The position numbers and the translations under genes were made by a program. A DNA stretch of 64,000 nucleotides from an uncultured Lachnospiraceae bacterium (GTDB taxonomy: Bacteria; Bacillota; Clostridia; Lachnospirales; Lachnospiraceae), in NCBI GenBank assembly GCA_905209075.1, contig CAJLRL010000010.1:1-64000 (forward strand), given 5' to 3'. Each line of letters opens with the position of its first letter. Position 1 is the stretch's first letter. Shown here one piece after another: positions 41,644 to 50,597 of the stretch. The notes under the pieces were generated by a model. The model was not told the origin of the DNA and searched no databases. It saw only the letters and a program-made list of their open reading frames with translations.

Positions 41644-42150
41644 ATGAATCCATATGACAAAATAATTTTTGTTGCACAATCAGGTACATGCAGGGAACAG
41701 ATGGCAAAGCAGATAATGCTTGATTTCCCATTAAGGAACCCGGCAGAGATTGAGGCAAAGGGTCTTGTGGTGCAGTTTCCGGAGCCGATAAACCAAAAGG
41801 CGGAAGCAGTACTTATAAGCAATGGAATATCTACAGAAGGGCTGGTATCAAGCCAGCTTGAAGAAGAAGATATTACAGACAGAACATTGATTTTTACGAT
41901 GGAAGCCGTTCATCGTGAAAAAATACTTGAAAATTTCAAAAACGTATCACCTGAGCAGGTATTTGTGTTATCACAATTTGTTGGGGACGAATTGGAAATA
42001 CTGGATCCATATGGTGGGGCACTGCCTAATTATGGATTATGTTATGAGAGTCTCAGGGCGACGATCAAAAAACTTGTAAAAATATTAAATGAAGGAGAAA
42101 TGGTAAATGGGCAAGGTAGTAGTAATGGATCACCCGCTGATCCAGCATAA
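41644..42150 (+). CDS. Low-molecular-weight phosphatase homologue without the nucleophile
   Basis: A 168-residue protein with the LMW protein-tyrosine-phosphatase fold and the position of ywlE after tsaC. The P-loop, normally C-T-G-N-T-C-R-S, here reads A11-Q-S-G-T-C16-R17-E, so the catalytic Cys is replaced by Ala while the phosphate-binding Arg is kept; the DPY loop (LDPYGG) still carries the general-acid Asp. It should therefore bind phosphate or phosphoprotein without cleaving it. The last 44 bases overlap the start of upp, and the C-terminal dozen residues look like a tail created by that overlap. GGGAGGCAG precedes ATG 41644. Confidence 0.8.
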   Translation: MNPYDKIIFVAQSGTCREQMAKQIMLDFPLRNPAEIEAKGLVVQFPEPINQKAEAVLISNGISTEGLVSSQLEEEDITDRTLIFTMEAVHREKILENFKNVSPEQVFVLSQFVGDELEILDPYGGALPNYGLCYESLRATIKKLVKILNEGEMVNGQGSSNGSPADPA

Positions 42151-42736
42151 GATCGGTATAATGAGGAGAGTGGATACAGGTTCAAAAGACTTCCGTACAT
42201 TAGTAAGCGAGGTAGCGATGCTTGAATGTTACGAGGCAACAAGAAATCTGGAATTATCTGACGTTGAGATAGATACACCTATCTGTAAGACCACCGTAAA
42301 AGAACTAAAAGGCAAAAAGCTCGCAGTAGTTCCTATTCTCAGGGCAGGGCTTGGAATGGTAGACGGAATGCTTGAAATGATTCCGGCTGCAAAGGTTGGA
42401 CATATCGGAATGTACAGGGATCCAAAGACAGCTGAACCGGTAGAATATTATTGTAAATTGCCGGCTGATTGTGCAAACAGGGAAGTTTTTGTTGTAGATC
42501 CAATGCTTGCAACAGGAGGTTCTGCAGTTGCAGCACTTGACCTTTTAAAACAAAAGGGCGTAAAAAATATACATTTTATGTGTATAATAGCTGCTCCGGA
42601 AGGTGTAAAAAAGCTTACAGAGGCACACCCGGATGTAGATCTTTATATAGGTGCATTAGATGATCATCTCAATGAGAAAAAATACATTGTTCCGGGACTC
42701 GGAGATGCCGGGGATAGGATTTTCGGAACAAAATAG
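42107..42736 (+). CDS. upp: Uracil phosphoribosyltransferase
   Basis: A 209-residue salvage enzyme converting uracil and PRPP to UMP. HPLIQHKIGIMRR near the N-terminus, LRAGLGMVDGML, the PRPP loop VDPMLATGGSA and the uracil-binding YIVPGLGDAGDRIFGT end are all conserved. The start ATG 42107 (MGKVVVMDHP) lies inside the preceding gene with GGAGAAATGGTAA in front. comEB follows 11 bases after. Confidence 0.97.
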   Translation: MGKVVVMDHPLIQHKIGIMRRVDTGSKDFRTLVSEVAMLECYEATRNLELSDVEIDTPICKTTVKELKGKKLAVVPILRAGLGMVDGMLEMIPAAKVGHIGMYRDPKTAEPVEYYCKLPADCANREVFVVDPMLATGGSAVAALDLLKQKGVKNIHFMCIIAAPEGVKKLTEAHPDVDLYIGALDDHLNEKKYIVPGLGDAGDRIFGTK

Positions 42737-42747
42737 GAGGCGGTATC

Positions 42748-43233
42748 ATGAGTACTTCGACAAAGAGACAGGATTATATTACATGGGATGAGTACTTCAT
42801 GGGAGTTGCAATGCTGTCTGGCATGCGTTCAAAAGATCCAAACACACAGGTCGGAGCCTGCATAGTAAGTCCTGAACATAAGATTTTATCGATGGGATAC
42901 AATGGATTTCCTCTTGGATGTTCGGATGATGAATTTACATGGTCGCGCGAGGGTGAGGATAACAAATATTATTATTCGACGCACAGTGAATTAAATGCGA
43001 TCCTCAACTACAGAGGAGGCAGCCTTGAGGGTGCAACGATTTATGTGACATTGTTTCCATGCAATGAATGTGCCAAGGCAATAATCCAGACGGGCATCAG
43101 GGAAGTTGTATATGACAGCGATAAATACGAGCATACACAAAGTGTTATAGCATCAAAGAAAATGCTTAAAGCGGCAGGCGTTACGCTCCGCAGATACGAG
43201 CATACTGATCGCATGATACACTTAAAATTATAG
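42748..43233 (+). CDS. comEB: dCMP deaminase (ComEB type)
   Basis: A 161-residue zinc deaminase that converts dCMP to dUMP for dTTP supply. H-S-E-L-N-A (Zn ligand His and catalytic Glu) and PCNECAK (Zn ligands) are intact; GMRSKDPNTQVGACIV is the usual N-terminal strand. It ends the tsaC-ywlE-upp-comEB set and is followed by a perfect terminator. GGAGGCGGTATC precedes the ATG. Confidence 0.95.
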   Translation: MSTSTKRQDYITWDEYFMGVAMLSGMRSKDPNTQVGACIVSPEHKILSMGYNGFPLGCSDDEFTWSREGEDNKYYYSTHSELNAILNYRGGSLEGATIYVTLFPCNECAKAIIQTGIREVVYDSDKYEHTQSVIASKKMLKAAGVTLRRYEHTDRMIHLKL

Positions 43234-43242
43234 CTTGAGATC

Positions 43243-43276
43243 AAAAGAGAAAAAGCTTCGGCTTTTTCTCTTTTTT
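43243..43276 (+). terminator. Terminator of the tsaC-comEB cluster
   Basis: AAAAGAGAAAAAGC-TTCG-GCTTTTTCTCTTTT: perfect 14-bp stem with a UUCG tetraloop and T-run. Confidence 0.95.
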
Positions 43277-43277
43277 G

Positions 43278-43305
43278 TAGACAAAAATAGCAAAAATGGT
43301 ATAAT
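43278..43305 (+). promoter_or_regulatory. Promoter of the ATP synthase operon
   Basis: TAGACA (43278-43283), 16-base spacer, TATAAT (43300-43305). The -10 box ends 7 bases before the first start codon of the operon. Confidence 0.7.
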
Positions 43306-43312
43306 AGTTTAT

Positions 43313-43567
43313 ATGAAAAAGAATAATAATAAACAGATATTTGATGCGCTTATCATGGTATTTCAATTTGGGATAAATATGATAGTGCCGATATTTATTT
43401 GTACTTTGCTTGGTGTATGGATTGGTAAAAAGACCGGCATGGACTGGATAACAGTTCCATTATTTTTTTTAGGGGCTTTAGCCGGTGCCAATAATATATA
43501 CAGGATGGCGAAGAAGCTAATAGACTTAGACGAGAAGGATAAGGGTAATGCTAAGAAGGATAAATGA
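43313..43567 (+). CDS. AtpZ-like small membrane protein of the ATP synthase operon
   Basis: An 84-residue protein with two membrane helices (about 12-34 and 44-64), short basic ends and the GVWIGKKTGMDW turn typical of AtpZ/AtpI-like (F0F1 assembly) proteins. It is the first gene of the operon; in such operons the AtpZ/AtpI pair helps assemble the c-ring or imports Mg2+/Ca2+ (family knowledge). The start at 43313 has no ribosome site and the -10 box is only 7 bases away, so the message may be leaderless. An upstream in-frame ATG at 43235 is excluded because it lies before the terminator. Overlaps the next gene by 20 bases. Confidence 0.8.
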   Translation: MKKNNNKQIFDALIMVFQFGINMIVPIFICTLLGVWIGKKTGMDWITVPLFFLGALAGANNIYRMAKKLIDLDEKDKGNAKKDK

Positions 43568-43973
43568 TGCATTGCCGGGGTTAGTAGCAGGTATTATATT
43601 GTATGGGATTATTATACAGATTACAGGGGTGTGGTTTGTAGAGGACAGATTATCATATTCTATAGGATTATGGTATGGGATTACAATAGCAATAGGTATG
43701 GCAATTAACCTGGCAAAGGTGATATTTGATTCCGTTACGATATACGGAGAAGAGAATGCCAATCGCAGAATTATCATGAAATCAGTAATGCGTTATGCTG
43801 TCGTGGTAATTCTGTTTTTTATATTGGGCTATTTTAAATTTGGCAGTTTGTATACAGCACTTATTGGAATTCTTGGGTTGAAGGTATCAGCATATGTTCA
43901 GCCGTTGTTTCAAAAGATTGCTGGCAAATTATCAGGGCGAAGTGATGCAGCCCCTGATGGAGAAGGCAAATAG
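43548..43973 (+). CDS. AtpI-like membrane protein
   Basis: A 141-residue protein with four predicted membrane helices (about 8-26, 36-55, 75-95, 98-115) and a hydrophilic C-terminus. It lies between the AtpZ-like gene and atpB, the position of the ATP synthase subunit I (AtpI) in Firmicutes. Sequence conservation in this family is low, so the call rests on position and topology. It overlaps the preceding gene by 20 bases; AAGGATAAGGGTA precedes the ATG. Confidence 0.7.
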   Translation: MLRRINDALPGLVAGIILYGIIIQITGVWFVEDRLSYSIGLWYGITIAIGMAINLAKVIFDSVTIYGEENANRRIIMKSVMRYAVVVILFFILGYFKFGSLYTALIGILGLKVSAYVQPLFQKIAGKLSGRSDAAPDGEGK

Positions 43974-44010
43974 CAGATAATAACTAAATAATGTACAAGG
44001 AGGTGATAAT

Positions 44011-44748
44011 GTGAATCAGGCGATTTTGCTGGAAAGCAACGCAGATAATATCGATTTTATGATTCATGGTATCTTTTCCATAGAGATATTCGGACAGGAG
44101 GTCTGGATCACAACGTCTCATGCCTGCATACTTATAGTCATGGCACTTATGGTCATTTTTGCAATTGCAGCAAACAGAAAGTTAAAAAAGGCAAAGACAG
44201 TTCCGGATGGTTTTCAGAATATCATAGAACTCATAGTGGAAAAGCTTGACGGAATGGTGGAAAGTACCATGGGAAAATGGGCTCCGAGATTCGTAAACTA
44301 TATCAGTACTATTTTTATTTTCATACTGATGAGTAATATCTCAGGTCTGTTTGGCCTCAGACCGCCTACAGCAGACTATGGAACCACACTTGCACTGGCG
44401 CTTATTACGTTTTGCATGATCAGATTCAATAAGGCTAAGCATCAAAGTGCAAAAGATATCTGGACAGGAATGTGCTCACCACTTCCACCATGGCTGCCTA
44501 TATGGGCACCGATAAACATTATCAGTGAAATTGCAGTTCCGATATCTTTGTCATTGCGTTTGTTTGCAAACGTGCTTTCAGGAACTGTTATTATGGCACT
44601 GGTATATGGTCTGCTCAGATTTATAGCTATAGCATGGCCATCAGTATTACACGTATACTTTGATCTGTTTTCAGGGGCAATTCAGACGTATGTATTCTGT
44701 ATGCTCACAATGACATATGTTACACAGGCTTGTGAGACAGATGAATAA
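44011..44748 (+). CDS. atpB: ATP synthase F0 subunit a
   Basis: A 245-residue membrane subunit forming the ion half-channels beside the c-ring. ISLSLRLFANVLSGTVIM contains the essential Arg in the conserved L-R-L-F-A-N helix, and the final helix ends QTYVFCMLTMTYVTQA with the usual Q-A-Y-I-F. The start is a GTG at 44011 preceded by AAGGAGGTGATAAT. Second block of the operon, 60 bases or so before atpE. Confidence 0.94.
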   Translation: MNQAILLESNADNIDFMIHGIFSIEIFGQEVWITTSHACILIVMALMVIFAIAANRKLKKAKTVPDGFQNIIELIVEKLDGMVESTMGKWAPRFVNYISTIFIFILMSNISGLFGLRPPTADYGTTLALALITFCMIRFNKAKHQSAKDIWTGMCSPLPPWLPIWAPINIISEIAVPISLSLRLFANVLSGTVIMALVYGLLRFIAIAWPSVLHVYFDLFSGAIQTYVFCMLTMTYVTQACETDE

Positions 44749-44834
44749 CACATCTACAAGGATGAAAGATATTTAATGTATTTAATAACTGTTTTATGAT
44801 ATAGACAGTTATGTATTTTAAGGAGGATTCAATT

Positions 44835-45089
44835 ATGGATATCAACGGACAGGATTTAATCAGGGCATGTTCAGCAATAGGTGCAGGTTTAGCGGTAATC
44901 GCAGGTATCGGACCTGGTGTTGGACAGGGTATCGCAGCAGGACACGGAGCAGCGGCAGTAGGACGTAATCCGGGAGCAAGAGGACAGATCATGTCTACTA
45001 TGCTTTTAGGACAGGCAGTTGCAGAGACAACAGGTCTTTACGGACTTGTTGTTGCGTTACTTTTACTCTTCGTACATCCGCTTGGATAA
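44835..45089 (+). CDS. atpE: ATP synthase F0 subunit c, Na+-type pattern
   Basis: An 84-residue hairpin of two membrane helices joined by the R44-N45-P46 loop. The carboxylate is E64. Around it are Q31 (GVGQG), V62, T65, T66 and Y69, the arrangement (Q, V, E-[S/T]-T, Y) that coordinates Na+ in Ilyobacter and Acetobacterium c-rings, so Na+ coupling is likely though it is not proven by sequence alone. ATG 44835 follows AAGGAGGATTCAATT; the upstream ATG 44811 is rejected because the ribosome site fits the later start. Confidence 0.95.
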   Translation: MDINGQDLIRACSAIGAGLAVIAGIGPGVGQGIAAGHGAAAVGRNPGARGQIMSTMLLGQAVAETTGLYGLVVALLLLFVHPLG

Positions 45090-45157
45090 TATTAGGATTA
45101 GATATTTTGTGCACTTTAAAGGCGCAGCAGAAAATCCTACAGAAAGGAGAGTAGAAA

Positions 45158-45685
45158 GTGTTAGCAGAATATTCATTTTTGTTCAATTTGGATGCCCAGC
45201 TGCTATTTGACACAGCTTTACTTGCGATTGCGGTATTTTTCTTATTTATGCTGATGTCGTATCTGCTTTTTGACCCGGCAAGGAAACTTTTAAAGGATCG
45301 TCAGGAAAAGATTGAAAATGATATTGATACAGCAAGATCAGATAAGGAAAAGGCTCAGGCTCTTAAGGCAGAGTACGAGGAAAAACTTAAGAACGTAGAC
45401 AAAGAAGCTGAACTGATTTTGTCAGAGGCAAGGCAGAAGGCACTTAAAAATCAGAATAAAATTGTTGATGATGCAAAAGAAGAAGCTTCACGCATCATAA
45501 AAAGAGCGCAGGAAGAAGCCGAGCTTGAGAAAAAACATGCTATGGATGATGTAAAACAGGAGATGATACAGATAGCATCTCTTATGGCTTCAAAGGTTGT
45601 TGCTGCCTCAATCAATACACAGATCCAGGATACACTTGTTGAAGAGACACTTAAAGAGATTGGAGAATCAACATGGCAAAGCTAG
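45158..45685 (+). CDS. atpF: ATP synthase F0 subunit b
   Basis: A 175-residue peripheral-stalk subunit: one membrane helix (about 12-32) and a long right-handed coiled coil (about 40-155) rich in Lys, Glu and Ala. The GTG start at 45158 follows AAAGGAGAGTAGAAA. Overlaps atpH by 13 bases. Confidence 0.92.
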   Translation: MLAEYSFLFNLDAQLLFDTALLAIAVFFLFMLMSYLLFDPARKLLKDRQEKIENDIDTARSDKEKAQALKAEYEEKLKNVDKEAELILSEARQKALKNQNKIVDDAKEEASRIIKRAQEEAELEKKHAMDDVKQEMIQIASLMASKVVAASINTQIQDTLVEETLKEIGESTWQS

Positions 45686-46239
45686 TATCAAAAACATATG
45701 GTGATGCATTGTTTGAGCTGGCCCTTGAGGAAGGAAAACTGGATTTGCTGGCAGATGAGGTAAAGGCAGTATCAGAAATCATCTCAGATAATGGGGATCT
45801 GACCAAACTTATGAATCATCCGCAGATAGATAAAGAAGAAAAAGTCAAAATCATTGAAAACATCTTCAAAAACAGGATATCAGATGAACTTTTAGGACTT
45901 ATGGTAATGATCATCGAGAAAAATCATTACAAACATCTGGTATCGGTATTTGATCATTTTACAGAATGTGTCAAGGAGTATAAGAACATAGGTACTGCAT
46001 ATATAACATCTGCTGTAGAACTATCAGATGAACAAAAGCAGGCAATTGAAAAGAGACTTCTGGACACAACCAGATATGTAGAAATTGAAATGAAATTTGA
46101 TGTGGATGCCGCACTTATTGGCGGTATGAAAATCAGGATCGGAGACAGAGTAGTAGATTCAAGTGTAAAGACAAAACTTGAAAATCTGACCCGAGAACTT
46201 ACAAAAATACAATTGAAAGTAGGTGAATGCGCTCCATGA
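45673..46239 (+). CDS. atpH: ATP synthase F1 subunit delta
   Basis: A 188-residue subunit joining the peripheral stalk to the top of F1. KTYGDALFELALEEGKL is the N-terminal delta signature, and the C-terminal GGMKIRIGDRVVDSSVKTKLENL is conserved (OSCP/delta). Its start overlaps atpF and its TGA overlaps the atpA ATG. Confidence 0.94.
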   Translation: MAKLVSKTYGDALFELALEEGKLDLLADEVKAVSEIISDNGDLTKLMNHPQIDKEEKVKIIENIFKNRISDELLGLMVMIIEKNHYKHLVSVFDHFTECVKEYKNIGTAYITSAVELSDEQKQAIEKRLLDTTRYVEIEMKFDVDAALIGGMKIRIGDRVVDSSVKTKLENLTRELTKIQLKVGECAP

Positions 46240-47741
46240 ATTTAAAACCAGAGGAGATCAGCTCTGTTATAAAGGAGCAGATAAAACGTTATGCTTCTTC
46301 GTTAGAAGTCGCCGATGTTGGAACGGTAATACAGGTGGCTGACGGAATTGCGCGTATTCATGGTCTTGAAAATGCGATGCAGGGAGAACTTCTGGAGTTC
46401 CCGGGAGAAGTATACGGAATGGTATTAAACCTTGAGGAGGATAATGTGGGTGCAGTTCTTTTAGGAATGCAGCACAACATAAGTGAGGGAGATACCGTAA
46501 AGACAACAGGACGAGTGGTAGAGGTTCCTGTCGGGGATGCAATGCTTGGAAGAGTAGTGAATGCACTTGGACAGCCAATCGATGGAAAAGGACCTATAGA
46601 GTCTGATAAGTTTCGTCAGATAGAGAGAGTCGCATCCGGAGTTATATCCAGAAAATCAGTAGATACACCATTACAGACAGGTATCAAGGCTATTGATTCA
46701 ATGGTTCCGATAGGACGCGGACAGCGAGAACTTATAATCGGAGACAGACAGACCGGAAAGACAGCTATAGCAATAGATACGATCATCAATCAGAAAGGCC
46801 AGAATGTAAAATGTATATATGTAGCCATTGGACAGAAGGCCTCTACTGTAGCTTCGATAGTAAATGAGCTGGAAGAATTTGGTGCGATGAGTTATACAAC
46901 TGTAGTTGCGGCGACAGCTTCAGAGCTTGCACCATTACAGTACATTGCACCATATTCGGGATGTGCGATTGGTGAGGAATGGATGGAAAATGGTGAGGAT
47001 GTGCTTATTGTTTACGACGATCTTAGTAAGCATGCAGCAGCTTACCGTACACTTTCGCTTTTATTAAAGCGTGCACCGGGACGTGAAGCATATCCGGGAG
47101 ATGTATTCTATCTTCACTCAAGACTGTTAGAGCGTGCAGCAAGACTTTCAGACAAACTGGGAGGCGGTTCACTGACTGCATTGCCTATCATAGAGACGCA
47201 GGCAGGAGATGTTTCAGCATATATTCCTACCAACGTAATTTCAATCACAGATGGTCAGATATATCTAGAGACAGAGATGTTTAACTCAGGTTTCCGTCCA
47301 GCCATAAATGCGGGTCTTTCTGTTTCGAGGGTAGGTGGATCTGCACAGATAAAGGCTATGAAAAAAATAGCAGCGCCTATCCGTGTTGAATTAGCACAGT
47401 ACAGAGAGCTTGCTGCGTTTGCGCAGTTTGGCTCAGAGCTTGATGAAAGTACAGCAGAACAGCTTGCGCAGGGCGCCAGGATAAAGGAAATATTAAAGCA
47501 GCCGCAGTATAAACCGATGCCGGTAGAAAAACAGGTAATAATCATATATGCAGCGACAAATAAATATCTTCTCGATATCAAAATAGAAGACATCTTAAGA
47601 TTTGAAGCAGAGCTTTTCGATTTTATAGATACAAAATATCCGGAAATTCCGGAAGCCATAAAAACAGAAAAGGTTATCAGTGAAGAAACTGAGAGCAGGC
47701 TTATCAAAGCTATAGAAGAGTGTAAGGCACAGTTTCGTTAA
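46236..47741 (+). CDS. atpA: ATP synthase F1 subunit alpha
   Basis: A 501-residue non-catalytic nucleotide-binding subunit. It contains P-loop GDRQTGKTA, GRGQRELIIGD, the arginine finger in ISVSR-like 'LSVSRVGGSAQ' and ALPIIETQAGDVSAYIPTNVISITDG split over the catalytic interface. The start ATG 46236 (MNLKPEEISS) overlaps the atpH stop as ATGA and has AGGTG at correct spacing; ATG 46227 is too near that site. Confidence 0.96.
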   Translation: MNLKPEEISSVIKEQIKRYASSLEVADVGTVIQVADGIARIHGLENAMQGELLEFPGEVYGMVLNLEEDNVGAVLLGMQHNISEGDTVKTTGRVVEVPVGDAMLGRVVNALGQPIDGKGPIESDKFRQIERVASGVISRKSVDTPLQTGIKAIDSMVPIGRGQRELIIGDRQTGKTAIAIDTIINQKGQNVKCIYVAIGQKASTVASIVNELEEFGAMSYTTVVAATASELAPLQYIAPYSGCAIGEEWMENGEDVLIVYDDLSKHAAAYRTLSLLLKRAPGREAYPGDVFYLHSRLLERAARLSDKLGGGSLTALPIIETQAGDVSAYIPTNVISITDGQIYLETEMFNSGFRPAINAGLSVSRVGGSAQIKAMKKIAAPIRVELAQYRELAAFAQFGSELDESTAEQLAQGARIKEILKQPQYKPMPVEKQVIIIYAATNKYLLDIKIEDILRFEAELFDFIDTKYPEIPEAIKTEKVISEETESRLIKAIEECKAQFR

Positions 47742-47762
47742 TGGCAGAAAGTAGGTGGTAAA

Positions 47763-48620
47763 ATGGCTTCAATGCGGGATATAAAGCGCAGAAAAAGCAG
47801 TATTTCAAGTACACAGCAGATCACTAAAGCCATGAAGCTTGTTTCTACCGTTAAGCTGCAGAAGGCAAGGGCACATGCCGAATCAACTGATCCTTATTTC
47901 AATTATATGTATAAAACCGTAAGTTCAATGCTTGCAAAAAGCGGAAACATAGATCATCCGTATTTAAAGCAGGGAGAATCAAGACGGAAAGCAGTTGTTG
48001 TGATCACGTCAAACAGAGGTCTTGCGGGAGGATACAACAGCAATATCGTAAAACTCATCACACATGGGGATTTGATAAAAGATGATCTGGACATATATGC
48101 GATAGGAGCAAAAGGCGAGGAGGCATTGCTGTCAAAAGGCTATAACATAGTCAAGAGTGCACCTCAGATGATGGAAGATCCGGAATATGATGATGCAGCT
48201 GTTCTTTGTAAGGAGGTGCTTAAATCATTTGCGGATGGCGAAGTCGGAGAGATTTATCTGGCATATACTCATTTTAAAAATACTGTCACACAGGAAGCTA
48301 AGCTTATAAAACTTCTTCCGGTGGAAATAGATACAGATGAGGCGGCGCAGGATAAATCCGGGGTACTCATGAATTTTGAACCGAATGAGGAAGAGGCTAT
48401 AAACCTCATAATTCCTAAATATGTCACCAGCTTGTTTTATGGTGCGCTTGTAGAGTCGTTTGCCAGCGAAAATGGTGCGAGAATGCAGGCTATGGATTCG
48501 GCAACGAGCAATGCAGAAGAAATGATAGATGATCTGACACTTAAATATAACAGGGCACGTCAGGGCTCAATTACTCAGGAACTGACTGAGATAATAGCCG
48601 GGGCGAATGCCATTGAGTAA
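47763..48620 (+). CDS. atpG: ATP synthase F1 subunit gamma
   Basis: A 285-residue rotor shaft. The N-terminal helix MRDIKRRKSSISSTQQITKAMKLVSTVKL and the C-terminal LVESFASENGARMQAMDSATSNAEEMI are typical, with a Rossmann-like central part (VVVITSNRGLAGGYNSNI). The ribosome site GTAGGTGG precedes ATG 47763. Confidence 0.95.
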   Translation: MASMRDIKRRKSSISSTQQITKAMKLVSTVKLQKARAHAESTDPYFNYMYKTVSSMLAKSGNIDHPYLKQGESRRKAVVVITSNRGLAGGYNSNIVKLITHGDLIKDDLDIYAIGAKGEEALLSKGYNIVKSAPQMMEDPEYDDAAVLCKEVLKSFADGEVGEIYLAYTHFKNTVTQEAKLIKLLPVEIDTDEAAQDKSGVLMNFEPNEEEAINLIIPKYVTSLFYGALVESFASENGARMQAMDSATSNAEEMIDDLTLKYNRARQGSITQELTEIIAGANAIE

Positions 48621-48639
48621 AAAGATAGGAGAAAATAAA

Positions 48640-50031
48640 ATGGCAGATAAAAATGTAGGCAAAATCACACAGATTATCAGTGCCGTTCTGGATATCAAGT
48701 TTTCAGAAGGCAATCTGCCTGAGATAAATGATGCTATAGAAGTTCCACTTAAAGATGGAGGAAAGCTTATCGTAGAAGTTGCCCAGCACCTGGGAGACGA
48801 TACAGTTAGATGTATAGCGATGGGACCGACTGACGGACTTATCCGTGGAATGGATGCTATAGCAACGGGGGCACCAATTTCTGTACCGGTAGGAGAACAC
48901 ACACTTGGAAGAATGTTCAATGTATTAGGAGATCCAATTGATGAGGCTGCTCCGCCGGTTACAGAAGAGAAATGGCCAATTCACAGAAAAGCTCCGGATT
49001 TTGAGGAGCAGGCGACATCTCAGGAAATGCTTGAAACAGGAATCAAGGTAGTTGATCTGCTCTGTCCATATCAGAAAGGTGGAAAAATCGGACTTTTCGG
49101 TGGTGCAGGTGTAGGAAAGACAGTTCTTATACAGGAGCTTATTCATAATATTGCAACAGAGCATGGAGGATATTCTGTTTTTACAGGTGTAGGTGAGCGT
49201 ACCCGAGAGGGAAATGATCTATACTATGAGATGAAGGAATCCGGAGTTATTGATAAAACAACCATGGTGTTCGGTCAGATGAATGAGCCGCCGGGAGCGC
49301 GTATGAGAGTAGCCCTCGCAGGTCTTACGATGGCTGAATATTTCAGAGACAAAGGTGGAAAGGATGTGCTTCTTTTCGTAGATAACATCTTCCGTTTTAC
49401 ACAGGCTGGTTCAGAGGTGTCGGCGCTTCTGGGACGTATGCCGTCAGCTGTTGGTTATCAGCCGACATTGCAGACAGAGATGGGTGCACTTCAGGAGAGG
49501 ATCACTTCCACAAAAAATGGCTCTATAACTTCCGTACAGGCTGTATACGTTCCGGCGGATGACCTTACAGATCCGGCGCCGGCTACAACTTTCGCACATC
49601 TTGATGCGACAACGGTACTTGAGCGTTCCATTGCAGAGCTTGGTATCTATCCGGCGGTAGATCCGCTTGCATCTACATCACGTATCCTCGATCCTAGAAT
49701 AGTAGGTCAGGAACACTTTGAGGTAGCACATGCAGTACAGGAAATTTTACAGAAATATAAAGAACTGCAGGATATTATTGCGATTCTTGGTATGGATGAG
49801 TTGTCAGAGGATGATAAACTCGTAGTAAGCCGTGCGAGAAAAGTTCAAAGGTTCCTTTCGCAGCCGTTCTTTGTAGCAGGACAGTTTACAGGACTTGAAG
49901 GAAAATATGTTCCAATCTCTGAAACGATCAGAGGATTTAAAGAGATTCTGGAAGGCAAGCATGATGATGTACCTGAAGGATATTTCCTTAATGTCGGAAG
50001 CATTGATGAAGTTCGTGCGAAAATGCAGTAA
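48640..50031 (+). CDS. atpD: ATP synthase F1 subunit beta
   Basis: A 463-residue catalytic subunit. P-loop GGAGVGKTVL, catalytic Glu in GVGERTREGND, DNIFRFTQAGSEVSALLGRMPSAVGYQP split by normal spacing, and the DELSEDD motif (the DELSDED element that senses rotor position) are all present. ATG 48640 follows ATAGGAGAAAATAAA; the longer frame from 48607 overlaps atpG and is rejected. Confidence 0.97.
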   Translation: MADKNVGKITQIISAVLDIKFSEGNLPEINDAIEVPLKDGGKLIVEVAQHLGDDTVRCIAMGPTDGLIRGMDAIATGAPISVPVGEHTLGRMFNVLGDPIDEAAPPVTEEKWPIHRKAPDFEEQATSQEMLETGIKVVDLLCPYQKGGKIGLFGGAGVGKTVLIQELIHNIATEHGGYSVFTGVGERTREGNDLYYEMKESGVIDKTTMVFGQMNEPPGARMRVALAGLTMAEYFRDKGGKDVLLFVDNIFRFTQAGSEVSALLGRMPSAVGYQPTLQTEMGALQERITSTKNGSITSVQAVYVPADDLTDPAPATTFAHLDATTVLERSIAELGIYPAVDPLASTSRILDPRIVGQEHFEVAHAVQEILQKYKELQDIIAILGMDELSEDDKLVVSRARKVQRFLSQPFFVAGQFTGLEGKYVPISETIRGFKEILEGKHDDVPEGYFLNVGSIDEVRAKMQ

Positions 50032-50062
50032 AATGTGACCGGTAGTAATAAGGAGATGGCGT

Positions 50063-50470
50063 ATGGCAGACATTATTTTTAAGATTGAAATAATCACGCC
50101 TGACCGCGTTTTTTATAAAGGGGAGACAGACTTTCTGGAATTCAACACGCAGTCAGGAGAAGTCGGTGTATACAAAAACCATATACCGATGACAACAGTT
50201 CTCGCACCAGGAATTGTCACTATACACAATGGGGACGAGGAAAAAATTGCAGCCATTCATTCAGGCTTTGCAGAAATACTTGGAGATAAAGTAACGTTTC
50301 TTGCAGAAATAGCTGAATGGCCGGATGAAATAGATGTAAGCCGAGCTGAAGCTGCAAAAGAGCGGGCTGAAAAGCGATTGGAAAATCATACAGCACAGAC
50401 TGATATAAAGCGTGCGGAGTATGCACTCCGAAAGGCACTTATAAGGATTGATGCTGCACATCATGTATAA
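50063..50470 (+). CDS. atpC: ATP synthase F1 subunit epsilon
   Basis: A 135-residue subunit: N-terminal beta barrel (about 1-88, KIEIITPDRVFYKGETDFLE, then GIVTIHNGDEEKIAAIHSGF) and a C-terminal helical hairpin (about 90-133) that can inhibit ATP hydrolysis. AAGGAGATGGCGT precedes the ATG. Last gene of the operon. Confidence 0.95.
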   Translation: MADIIFKIEIITPDRVFYKGETDFLEFNTQSGEVGVYKNHIPMTTVLAPGIVTIHNGDEEKIAAIHSGFAEILGDKVTFLAEIAEWPDEIDVSRAEAAKERAEKRLENHTAQTDIKRAEYALRKALIRIDAAHHV

Positions 50471-50481
50471 TATTTTATAAG

Positions 50482-50526
50482 GATTCTCCTGCTATATGCG
50501 GTTGTATATGGCAGGAGGATTTTTTT
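50482..50526 (+). terminator. Terminator of the ATP synthase operon
   Basis: ATTCTCCTGC pairs with GCAGGAGGAT, with an interior ATA/TAT pairing, followed by T7. Confidence 0.88.
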
Positions 50527-50597
50527 AATAGAAAATTGATTTTAACATAAATGTCAAAAACAAAGCTGCAAAATTGGTAATTATTTTTACTAAAAGT

